Origin: Bacteroidales bacterium
Lineage (GTDB): Bacteria; Bacteroidota; Bacteroidia; Bacteroidales; WCHB1-69
Direction of reading: 5' to 3'
Assembly (NCBI GenBank): GCA_024400755.1
Contig: JAKSMG010000005.1
Location: 1-64,000, forward strand
Length of the DNA stretch: 64,000 bases
The notes below the pieces were generated by a model that saw nothing but the letters and a program-made list of their open reading frames with translations, had not been told where the DNA came from and did no database searches. Positions within the stretch are counted from its first letter, which is position 1; the number at the start of each line of letters is the position of its first letter. Below, one piece after another: positions 56,964-64,000 of this stretch. Made by a program: the position numbers and the translations under genes.

Positions 56964-59675
56964 ATGAAAAAATTTCTAATGACTTTGGTTTTGCTGGTAG
57001 GCATTGTTTTTGGGTTGTTTGCCCAGAAGCTGACCTATCAGGCGGTTATTCGCGACAATAACCAGCAGCTGGTGGTGAACACGGCCGTGAAGGCGACCGT
57101 CACCATTGATTTTGCCGGAGATCAAGCGGATTACACCACGACCATTACCGATGTCTCCACCAACCTCCACGGTCTGCTTTCCATCGAGTTCGGAGACGAA
57201 AGTTTGGTTGGACGCGACTGGACGGGTGCGACCATCGCCGTGAAGGTGGTGAATGCGGCCACGTCGAGCATCGTGTATGTAAATGACGAACCCCGTCCCG
57301 TTTCCGCCGTGCCTTACGCCCTGAGCGTGGACGGTGTGGCGATACAGCAGTACCTGACGGAGCACAAATACGTGACGGAAATGCAGGTTGGCAACCAGAT
57401 CCACGACAGCATTTCCAATGTTGCTAAATCCCATACTCACAGCAACAAAGCACTTTTGGATACCTATACGCAGACAGAAGCCAATTTGGCGGATGCGGTT
57501 GGCAAGAAGCACAGCCACGAAAATATGGCCATCTTGAATGCGACCATGGCTCCCTACACCGATGCCGACAGCACCAAATTGGATGGCATTGAATCTGGCG
57601 CCCAAAAGAACGTGCAGTCCGACTGGAAACAAACCGATAATGCAAAAGATGACTACATCAAGAACAAGCCGAGCATCACGGACACGGTGAACAACATACT
57701 CACTACGGGAAAATATGTGACCGAAACCACATTGGATGGACGCCACTATCTCACCTCCGACAGTGCGGTGATCATTGCGATGCAGGGTAATATTGCCACT
57801 AACAAGGCCGATATTACGACCAATACGGCCGACATAGCGGCACTTGCCGGCCGTATGAACACTTTTAATACGAATGTGTGTGACAGCGTGAAGAATTGTG
57901 ACTTTTCGGGCAACACTTCTATCCAAAATATGTTGCAACAACTCACAGTAAGACTTGATGCTCAGGATATCAAGATTGATGCTCAGAATGCGAAGATTGA
58001 CTCTCTCGCCCATCTGGTTGACTCCCTTGCCAAATTGGTCCACGGCGGCGACACGGTTAAGTTCACCTGCGGCACGGACAAGGTTACGGACTACGACAAC
58101 AACACGTACAACACGGTGAAAATTGGCAAACAGTGCTGGATGAAGGAGAACCTGCGAACCACGCACTACGCCGACGGCACCTCCATTTCCTTGAGCAGCA
58201 GCCCGAGCACGAGCGTCATCACGGCCTACTGCTACTATCCCGACGGCAACAGCTCTAACGTGAGCACTTACGGCTACCTTTACAACTGGCCGGCGGTGAT
58301 GGGCAACTCCACCAGCAGTTCAGGCAACCCCAGCGGGGTGCAGGGCATCTGTCCCACGGGTTGGCACGTTCCGAGTGATGCGGAGTGGACGCAGCTGACC
58401 AACTACGTGAACAGCGTGGATGATTACAAATGCGGAGGAAACGATGAAGCCATCGCCAATGCGTTGTCCTTTCCTATGGGATGGCAAGAACCCAGCGAAT
58501 GTGGTGCAGGCTACATTTGTACAACCATAAACAAAACCGGCTTTTCGGCTGTTCCCGCAGGCAATTGCTTCCCCGAAACTATCGACTTTTTCGGCTTCAA
58601 TGCCTACTTCTGGAGTGCTACCCAGTATGTTGGCCTCAACGCTTTGTATCGGCAACTGTCCTGCGACAATTCCGACGTGCGCGGGAGCTACTTCTATATG
58701 GGTTACGGTTTTTCCGTCCGCTGTCTCAAGGACGAGGGTGGTTCAAGCGCGACCTTGCCCACCGTTACCACCACCTCCGTTACAAACATAACGCATAACT
58801 CTGCCACTTCCGGTGGTGACGTAACTGCCGATGGCGGTGCTAATGTTACCGCTCGCGGCGTATGCTGGAGCACGAACCAGAACCCCACCATAGCCGATAG
58901 CCACACCGCCGATGGCAGCGGCACGGGCAGCTTTAGCAGCAGCATAACGGGCTTGTCTCCCAATACCACCTACTATGTTCGTGCCTACGCCACCAACAGC
59001 GTGGGAACAAGTTACGGAACACAAGGGAGTTTCACTACGCAGCCATTCACCTGTGGTACTTCTACGGTTACGGACTACGACAACAACACGTACAACACCG
59101 TGAAGATCGGCAACCAGTGCTGGATGAAAGAGAATTTGAGAACGAAATTGGGAACAGATGGCGATAAAGGATATCCAACGGGTGCGGGTGCTGACTCATT
59201 GCTGTACGGCCGCCTTTATACTTGGTCAGCTATGATGAATAGCAAAGCTTCCAGTGATGCTGTTCCTTCTGGTGTCCAGGGCATCTGTCCTACTGGCTGG
59301 CACGTGCCGAGCGACACGGAGTGGACGCAGCTGACTACATACGTGAACAGCGTGGCGGACTACAAATGTAATAAGGTTGATAACAACATAGCCAATGCGT
59401 TGTCCTCTCCTACGGGATGGCAAGAACCCAGCGAATGTGGTGCAGGCCACAATTCTACAACCAGAAACCTCACCGGCTTTTCGGCTGTTCCCGCAGGCCG
59501 TTACTTCGACGGCTCTTTCCACTATTTCGGCGGCTACGCCTCCTTCTGGAGTGCTACCCAGCGCGATGACCGCTTCGCTTGGTGTCGGAACCTGTACAGC
59601 AACGTTTCCGGCGTGAGCAGGCTCAGCGACGGTAAGGATTCCGGCTTTTCTGTCCGCTGTCTCAAGGACAATTAA
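56964..59675 (+). CDS. FISUMP protein C: two FISUMP heads, mosaic stalk
   Basis: The 903 residues share the signal peptide and beta-domain with A and B. The first stalk part (two HxHxN units, GIESGAQKNVQSDWKQ) matches A, while the next part (AVIIAMQGNIATNKADI onward) matches B, so C is a mosaic. A private coiled coil (RLDAQDIKIDAQNAKIDSLA) follows. FISUMP domains lie at about 367-590 and 695-903, separated by one Fn3-like module. Both begin with TCGT rather than PCPG. Two variable segments differ from each other and from all in A and B. It ends in SVRCLKDN with no sorting tail. Confidence 0.9.
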   Translation: MKKFLMTLVLLVGIVFGLFAQKLTYQAVIRDNNQQLVVNTAVKATVTIDFAGDQADYTTTITDVSTNLHGLLSIEFGDESLVGRDWTGATIAVKVVNAATSSIVYVNDEPRPVSAVPYALSVDGVAIQQYLTEHKYVTEMQVGNQIHDSISNVAKSHTHSNKALLDTYTQTEANLADAVGKKHSHENMAILNATMAPYTDADSTKLDGIESGAQKNVQSDWKQTDNAKDDYIKNKPSITDTVNNILTTGKYVTETTLDGRHYLTSDSAVIIAMQGNIATNKADITTNTADIAALAGRMNTFNTNVCDSVKNCDFSGNTSIQNMLQQLTVRLDAQDIKIDAQNAKIDSLAHLVDSLAKLVHGGDTVKFTCGTDKVTDYDNNTYNTVKIGKQCWMKENLRTTHYADGTSISLSSSPSTSVITAYCYYPDGNSSNVSTYGYLYNWPAVMGNSTSSSGNPSGVQGICPTGWHVPSDAEWTQLTNYVNSVDDYKCGGNDEAIANALSFPMGWQEPSECGAGYICTTINKTGFSAVPAGNCFPETIDFFGFNAYFWSATQYVGLNALYRQLSCDNSDVRGSYFYMGYGFSVRCLKDEGGSSATLPTVTTTSVTNITHNSATSGGDVTADGGANVTARGVCWSTNQNPTIADSHTADGSGTGSFSSSITGLSPNTTYYVRAYATNSVGTSYGTQGSFTTQPFTCGTSTVTDYDNNTYNTVKIGNQCWMKENLRTKLGTDGDKGYPTGAGADSLLYGRLYTWSAMMNSKASSDAVPSGVQGICPTGWHVPSDTEWTQLTTYVNSVADYKCNKVDNNIANALSSPTGWQEPSECGAGHNSTTRNLTGFSAVPAGRYFDGSFHYFGGYASFWSATQRDDRFAWCRNLYSNVSGVSRLSDGKDSGFSVRCLKDN
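58533..58727 (+). other. Variable segment C1 (DGR-like VR)
   Basis: 195 bases. It has several extreme replacements (CCC, ATC, CTC, TGC, CGC codons) in variable columns, and a few third-base departures (AAA, GAA, CAA). Confidence 0.8.
59469..59663 (+). other. Variable segment C2 (DGR-like VR)
   Basis: 195 bases. All variable columns from codon 10 to 57 keep the majority third base, apart from one near the start, which makes it one of the cleanest copies. Confidence 0.82.
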
Positions 59676-60262
59676 CAATGTACAATGAGCAATTTACAAT
59701 GAACAATTGGGGCTTTGTGCGGTTTCGTGCGAGGCCCTTTTTTCAATGTACAATGAAAAATTTACAATGAACAATTGGTGGAGATTCCGCTACGATCTCC
59801 TATCGTCGGTCTTGCGGAATGGAGCACGCACGTTGTGTGTGAGAGATAATGGCCGGCGGAGATTCCGCTGCGCTTGCGGAATGGAGGAGGTGCACGGATG
59901 AAAACAGGATGGGCGGCGGCACACGGAATGAGGTTTATTCACGCTGGTGCCGCCGCCCATTATTATCTTCCCCATTGGTAGGAGCCCACCATTCCGCAAG
60001 CAACCGAAGGGAGCGAAGCGGAATCCCAACAAGATTTAACGGAAAAATGCAGTTAATCTCTTGATTTTTAATTCTAATTACTAACCCCTTAATCCTCAAC
60101 CCTAATCCATCTGTTATACGCATCTTCAGCTGCAAATATTCCCGTTTCAAAGTTGTAATTTAACTATTAATTGTTAATATATAAAATTATAATTTTGTAA
60201 CAGACTGATATATATAGAGATAATTTTTTTGATGTTTATGCAATTTTGCAAACAATTTTTAC
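59676..60262. other. Gene-free spacer rich in short repeats
   Basis: This stretch holds two runs of ACAATGTACAATGA/AATTTACAATGAAC direct repeats (from 59676 and about 59736), palindromes at 59784-60024 and then AT-rich sequence before the next promoter. I see no convincing gene. Confidence 0.6.
59784..60024. repeat. Cluster of ATTCCGC/GCGGAAT palindromes and a 14-base hairpin
   Basis: ATTCCGC and GCGGAAT arms occur at 59784/59814, 59862/59876 and 59991/60018. Between them ATGGGCGGCGGCAC (59909-59922) is a perfect inverted repeat of 59947-59960 with a 24-base loop. The structure is unusually strong for a spacer. Confidence 0.65.
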
Positions 60263-60270
60263 TATCTTTG
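60263..60270 (+). promoter_or_regulatory. -7 element of the coiled-coil nuclease-like gene
   Basis: TATCTTTG matches TAnnTTTG, 43 bases before the ATG at 60314. TTG triplets lie 14 and 31 bases upstream, neither ideal. Confidence 0.45.
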
Positions 60271-60313
60271 CATCCGATTACGAACATTGACTAACATAAT
60301 ACTAAGTAGAACA

Positions 60314-60973
60314 ATGGACCCTACAGTAAATCCGATATTGAATCAAGATCCCCACCAGATGTCGTGGGCGGAGCTGAAGGAATACATTTCAGCCATCTCG
60401 GTTCAAATGAAAGAAACCGACCGACAAATAAAGGAAACCAACCGACAAATGAAGGAAACCGACCGACAAATGAAGGAAACCGACCGGAAGATGAAAGAAA
60501 CTGACCGACAAATGAAGGCAACCGACCGGAAGATCAAGGCACTGAACGACCAGTTCATCTCGCAGACGGGGCACATATTGGAAGGTTTGACGAAACGCTC
60601 GGCGTTGCGTGCGTTGCAGAAAGCGGGTTTCAGGGTGAAGCAGAGTTTCAAGGAAATGACCGGATCGAACAGCGAACTGGGTCTCAATATGGAAATAGAC
60701 CTGCTCTACGCGGATACGACGGAAGCCGTCGCGGTGGAGGTGAAGACGAACTGCACCAAGGCAAAGATCAACCACTTCCTGAAGCAGATGCGCAACTTCA
60801 AGCTGCTGTACCCTCGTTTTGCGGACCTGGATGTCTATGTTGCCGTTGCGGCGCTGAATTACACGAAGGAGGCGGAAGCCTACGCCCGTGAGAAGGGGCT
60901 CATCGTCATCCACGTCAGCGACGACGTCTTCACCATCGATCCCATAGACAGGGAAAAGCTGAAACGATTCTGA
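60314..60973 (+). CDS. Coiled-coil PD-(D/E)XK-type protein (DUF3782-like)
   Basis: The 219 residues start at ATG 60314 (MDPTVNPIL); an upstream in-frame TTG is less likely. Residues about 33-80 are heptads of the KETDRQM type, coded by a 21-base tandem repeat, forming a coiled coil. The C-terminal half (about 95-219) has the acid-acid-lysine pattern of PD-(D/E)XK nucleases in NMEIDLLYADTTEAVAVEVK. Similar proteins are grouped as DUF3782/DUF3782-associated families of unknown function. No signal peptide, so cytoplasmic, unlike the FISUMP proteins next to it. Codons share the GC-rich style of that island. Confidence 0.75.
   Translation: MDPTVNPILNQDPHQMSWAELKEYISAISVQMKETDRQIKETNRQMKETDRQMKETDRKMKETDRQMKATDRKIKALNDQFISQTGHILEGLTKRSALRALQKAGFRVKQSFKEMTGSNSELGLNMEIDLLYADTTEAVAVEVKTNCTKAKINHFLKQMRNFKLLYPRFADLDVYVAVAALNYTKEAEAYAREKGLIVIHVSDDVFTIDPIDREKLKRF
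60407..60545 (+). repeat. 21-base in-frame tandem repeats
   Basis: About six to seven units related to ATGAAGGAAACCGACCGACA encode heptads of a coiled coil. Loss or gain of a unit would change length by seven residues and keep the frame. Confidence 0.8.
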
Positions 60974-61194
60974 TTTGGCCGCCAGGCTGCCAGTGATCCT
61001 TGCCGAACAGAAGGTATGAATAATTCCCCTCCTTTTAAGGAATCGACGAAAAAGCGACCTGTTTAGGTATAGGGTTTAGGGATAACGCATTAATCTCTTA
61101 ATCGGAGAGCGAAATCCAAAATCCGACTGTTGTCAATAGTTAAATACTATGAAATCATATTTGTACATCAATTTAAGTGTATTGTTTTTTTATG
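60974..61194. other. Spacer with a partial palindromic repeat
   Basis: No gene seen. From 61022 it holds half of the CCCCTCC-type repeat found at 48187, and further on a GGGTATAGGGTTTAGGG-like stretch similar to 48137-48165. Confidence 0.5.
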
Positions 61195-61202
61195 TATATT
61201 TG
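61195..61202 (+). promoter_or_regulatory. -7 element of the ABC ATPase gene
   Basis: TATATTTG fits TAnnTTTG and precedes the ATG at 61244 by 41 bases. The best TTG lies 31 bases upstream. Confidence 0.4.
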
Positions 61203-61243
61203 CAACGTACAAATCTAAGGTTTGCATTTTATATATTAGCGCA

Positions 61244-62959
61244 ATGAGTATTCTTACAGTGGACGATTTTTCGTTGGAATTTCGAAATGATGAGGAATGG
61301 AAACCCATCCTTCACCATATTTCCTTTTCTTTGGAAAAAGGTCAAGCTGTTGGAATTGTAGGCGAATCAGGTTCGGGAAAATCCGTTACGGCATTGTCCA
61401 TTATGCAGTTGCTGAATCGTAAAAAATCAAGGGTGACGTCCGGCTCTATCATTTTTGAGGAAGATGAAAATCCGGTGAATTTGTTGTCCCTTTCAGATAA
61501 ACAAATGCAAGCGATTCGCGGAGCCAAGATCGGAATGATTTTTCAGGAACCGATGACTTCGCTGAATCCGGTGCTGAAATGTGGCGAACAAGTGACAGAA
61601 GCCATTCTGCTTCACAATAAAATTACCAGGCAGGAAGCGAAGGAACAGGTGATAAACTTGTTCAAGGAGGTAATGCTTCCCCGTCCCGAGAAAATTTTTG
61701 ATTCGTATCCGCACGAATTGTCCGGTGGACAGAAGCAGCGCGTGATGATAGCCATGGCGATGAGTTGTCATCCCAATATCTTGATTGCCGATGAACCTAC
61801 CACCGCATTGGATGTGACGGTGCAAAAGAATATTTTGGAGCTGATTAAAAATCTGCAACAAAAATATGGAATGAGCGTGATTTTTATTACGCACGATTTG
61901 GGTGTGGTGGCTGAAATTGCGGAGAAAATTATTGTGCTTTATAAAGGAAACATCGTTGAAACCGGTCCTGTCCAGGATATTTTTAAATGTCCAAAGCATC
62001 CTTATACGAAGGGTTTGTTGGCTTGCCGACCTCCTTTGGATATTCGTCCGAAGCATCTTTCCACGGTGGATGATTTTATGCGTAGTGCGGAGGAAAACAA
62101 AGTGCCTGTGGTAGATGTCATTTCTTCGGAAGAACGTCAAGAGTTTCATCAGCACCTATATGCCGATACGCCTTTGATAAGCATCAGGAATTTATTTAAG
62201 ACTTATCCTATTCGGAAGCGAAAGTTGTTTGAAAAACAAGAATACGTGCATGCGGTTCAGGATGTGAGTCTGGAAGTCTATGAAGGCGAAACCCTTGGTT
62301 TAGTCGGAGAATCCGGCTGCGGGAAAACAACACTGGGCCGTTCTATGATTCGTTTGATTGAACCTACTTCGGGTAGCGTGACGTACAAGGGACGAAATTT
62401 GCTGGAATTGTCCAGGCGAGAGATGATGCGGCAGCGTAAAGATTTGCAAATCATCTTGCAAGATCCATATTCGTCATTAAACCAGCGTGTTACTATCGGT
62501 GCTGCTATTATGGAACCGATGCAGATTCACGGACTTTATGCCAATGACCACGAGAGAAAAATGCGGACTATCGAGTTGTTGGAACGGGTAAGTTTGAACG
62601 AGTCACATTTTTATCGTTATCCTCACGAGTTTTCAGGTGGACAACGTCAGCGCATAAGCATTGCCCGTGCGTTGGCTGTCAGTCCGCGGTTTATTATTTG
62701 TGACGAGTCTGTCTCTGCCTTGGATGTTTCCGTTCAGGCCCAAGTGCTGAATTTGTTGAACGAGTTGAAACAGGAATATCATTTAACTTACATTTTCATT
62801 TCCCACGATTTGTCTGTGGTCAAGTTTATGTCCGACCGTATGGCCGTGATGCAAAATGGAAGAATTGTTGAATTAAATGATGCCGATGACATTTATTTTC
62901 ATCCCCAGACTGATTATGCAAGAAAATTAATTGGAGCAATTCCCAAAGGGATAAATTAA
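61244..62959 (+). CDS. Oligopeptide ABC transporter, fused double ATPase (DppD-DppF type)
   Basis: The 571 residues contain two ABC ATPase domains in one chain, energising an oligopeptide or dipeptide importer. Domain 1: Walker A GESGSGKS, signature LSGGQKQR, Walker [13 protein letters not shown]. Domain 2: Walker A GESGCGKT, signature FSGGQRQR, Walker [13 protein letters not shown]; this has DES instead of the usual DEP. The end of domain 1 has the peptide-transporter extension ([15 protein letters not shown]). I start at ATG 61244 ([13 protein letters not shown]), not the open frame further upstream. No permease or binding-protein gene is nearby. Confidence 0.93.
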   Translation: MSILTVDDFSLEFRNDEEWKPILHHISFSLEKGQAVGIVGESGSGKSVTALSIMQLLNRKKSRVTSGSIIFEEDENPVNLLSLSDKQMQAIRGAKIGMIFQEPMTSLNPVLKCGEQVTEAILLHNKITRQEAKEQVINLFKEVMLPRPEKIFDSYPHELSGGQKQRVMIAMAMSCHPNILIADEPTTALDVTVQKNILELIKNLQQKYGMSVIFITHDLGVVAEIAEKIIVLYKGNIVETGPVQDIFKCPKHPYTKGLLACRPPLDIRPKHLSTVDDFMRSAEENKVPVVDVISSEERQEFHQHLYADTPLISIRNLFKTYPIRKRKLFEKQEYVHAVQDVSLEVYEGETLGLVGESGCGKTTLGRSMIRLIEPTSGSVTYKGRNLLELSRREMMRQRKDLQIILQDPYSSLNQRVTIGAAIMEPMQIHGLYANDHERKMRTIELLERVSLNESHFYRYPHEFSGGQRQRISIARALAVSPRFIICDESVSALDVSVQAQVLNLLNELKQEYHLTYIFISHDLSVVKFMSDRMAVMQNGRIVELNDADDIYFHPQTDYARKLIGAIPKGIN

Positions 62960-62967
62960 AATAAGAT

Positions 62968-63882
62968 ATGAAAGCAAAACAAGTTATTTTATTGATTCTT
63001 AGACTTCTTATTGGATTATTTTTCATTACGACCGCGGTATTGAAACTTTTTTCGTTGGATGAATTCGAAGTCTATATTTATAGTTTTAATATTTTTGGAT
63101 TTGTTTTTTCCACTGTGGTGGCCCGTTTGGTGATCATGGCAGAATTGCTTTTGGGTATTTGTTTGATGTCCAAGATGTTGTATAAATATGCTTGGTGGCT
63201 GACCCAGTTAATGCTCTTGGGTTTTACCTTTTTGCTGATTTATATCGCTATTTTCAGAAATGATACGAATTGTCATTGTCTTGGCGATTTTGTGGAATTG
63301 AATCCAGTGGCTTCCATCATTAAAAACCTGGTGACGATGGCTTTGCTTTTCTTGGTTAAAAACGAAGCGGATTATCAGTTCAAGGGTAAAAAATGGGCCT
63401 TGACAGCTGCTTTTGTAGTGGCTTTTGCTGTCCCTTTTTGTGTATTTCCGATGGATGTTGTTTACAATAAATTTGTTTCACCTATTGATCAAATCAACAA
63501 AGAGGCGTTTGCCAATATTCAAGTTGACAGTACGATGACCAATTTTGACATTAGCAAGGGAAATTATGTTGTGGCGGTTTATGCTTCGGGGTGTAAGTAT
63601 TGCAAAATGAGTGCAAAGAAAATAAATCAAATGTTGGAAACAAACCAGGTGGAAGCCGATAAATTCCAAATTTTGATTTGGGGAGACACGGCTCATATTC
63701 AGCAGTTTAGAGAAGAAACGAAGTGCGAGCGATATCCGTGGCACGTTATTCATCCATACGTTGCCATAGATATGGTTTATGGTCAATTTCCCACATTTAT
63801 CCTTACGCACGATGGCGAAATCGTCAAGGCCTTTGACTATCGTGGAATGGATGAAAAAGAATTGTCCGAATATCTGAAATAA
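62968..63882 (+). CDS. DoxX/MauE-type membrane protein with thioredoxin-like domain
   Basis: The 304 residues combine four to five N-terminal transmembrane segments of the DoxX/MauE type (RLLIGLFFITTAVLKLFSLD, then CHCLGDF in a loop) with an extracytoplasmic thioredoxin-like domain from about 185. That domain has the CxxC motif ASGCKYCKMS and the later GQFPTFILTHDGEIV. It resembles the Bacteroidota BT_3928 family. Probably a thiol-redox membrane protein; the paired CxC in the membrane part and the CxxC could exchange electrons. It follows the ABC ATPase by 8 bases. Partner proteins are unknown. Confidence 0.85.
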   Translation: MKAKQVILLILRLLIGLFFITTAVLKLFSLDEFEVYIYSFNIFGFVFSTVVARLVIMAELLLGICLMSKMLYKYAWWLTQLMLLGFTFLLIYIAIFRNDTNCHCLGDFVELNPVASIIKNLVTMALLFLVKNEADYQFKGKKWALTAAFVVAFAVPFCVFPMDVVYNKFVSPIDQINKEAFANIQVDSTMTNFDISKGNYVVAVYASGCKYCKMSAKKINQMLETNQVEADKFQILIWGDTAHIQQFREETKCERYPWHVIHPYVAIDMVYGQFPTFILTHDGEIVKAFDYRGMDEKELSEYLK

Positions 63883-63884
63883 AT

Positions 63885-64000
63885 TTATCTACAGGTACGG
63901 CCATTGTTGGAATAATTTCCACAATCTTCGTTGTAAGAGATTTCTATTTCCTGGTCCGGAGTGACATTCGGGTTGGTGCAGGTGCAATATTTGCTGCAAC
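63885..64000 (-). CDS. Unidentified Cys-rich protein, C-terminal fragment
   Basis: The window cuts this gene. The last 37 codons are read from the right edge to a TAA at 63885-63887, giving a Cys-rich end (SKYCTCTNPNVTPD, DCGNYSN, RTC). The cysteine density suggests an exported protein or lipoprotein. It is convergent with the DoxX gene, 2 bases apart. No family can be assigned. Confidence 0.5.
   Translation of the reverse strand, partial: CSKYCTCTNPNVTPDQEIEISYNEDCGNYSNNGRTCR

Noticed and set aside
49906-59663. Variable segments explained only by positive selection or phase variation
   Set aside because: Selection does not hold third bases at C or T in most replaced columns, and no recombinase or inverted repeats surround the segments.
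59676-60313. Template repeat or DGR reverse transcriptase in the spacer or nearby
   Set aside because: Searched by eye on both strands for the FWSATQ skeleton and for a YxDD-type protein; none was found in the window.

Overview
The window is a Bacteroidota chromosome fragment, most likely from an uncultured Bacteroidales relative. Supporting signs are Bacteroidota-type promoters (-7 element TAnnTTTG, several with a TTG about 19-22 bases upstream), a DUF2723 glycosyltransferase-like giant, a TonB receptor / giant secreted protein / PorV-like triad, a RapZ domain fused to a sugar-kinase-like domain, and FISUMP-domain surface proteins. No species can be named from the sequence alone.

Layout. 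1-11917 is mainly a leftward run of housekeeping genes (cyclophilin lipoprotein, pheS, DUF2723, manC, hutI, DUF2007, TPR protein, DedA, aroE). 12045-20467 runs rightward: birA, a U32 peptidase-family protein, rpmB, a periplasmic binding protein, a MORN-type protein, a metallo-beta-lactamase-fold hydrolase, folE, tRNA-Lys, gtrA and a small membrane protein. 20583-30778 is an outer-membrane triad. 30864-37134 holds greA, a HIT protein, a transketolase N-terminal subunit, an LptF/G permease, a GT4 glycosyltransferase and dxs. 37135-42257 runs leftward: kinase-RapZ fusion, acyltransferase, LD-carboxypeptidase, SDR and a secreted GATase-like protein. A membrane protein (42415-43254) and a large WD40/barrel protein (43324-46551) follow.

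46919-60973 is a region that looks clearly more GC-rich than its surroundings and carries four FISUMP proteins and a coiled-coil PD-(D/E)XK-type protein. Three of the FISUMP proteins (called A, B and C here) share nearly identical N-termini, a phage-tail-fibre-like stalk, Fn3-like repeats and seven further-repeated FISUMP heads plus one duplicate (eight in all).

The main discovery is in these heads. The last about 195 bases of each FISUMP domain behave like the variable repeat (VR) of a diversity-generating retroelement (DGR). Columns that replace amino acids change at codon positions 1 and 2 while the third base stays C or T, the pattern left when AAC/AAT template codons are mutated at adenines. 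Two FISUMP copies in the same gene look identical for about 390 bases upstream and then differ at about 46 of 195 bases, only about 4 of them at third positions (hand count). No reverse transcriptase, accessory gene or template repeat is in the window, so the retroelement would have to act from elsewhere or be lost.

The right end (61244-64000) returns to ordinary genes: a fused oligopeptide ABC ATPase, a DoxX/MauE-thioredoxin membrane protein and the end of an unidentified leftward gene.
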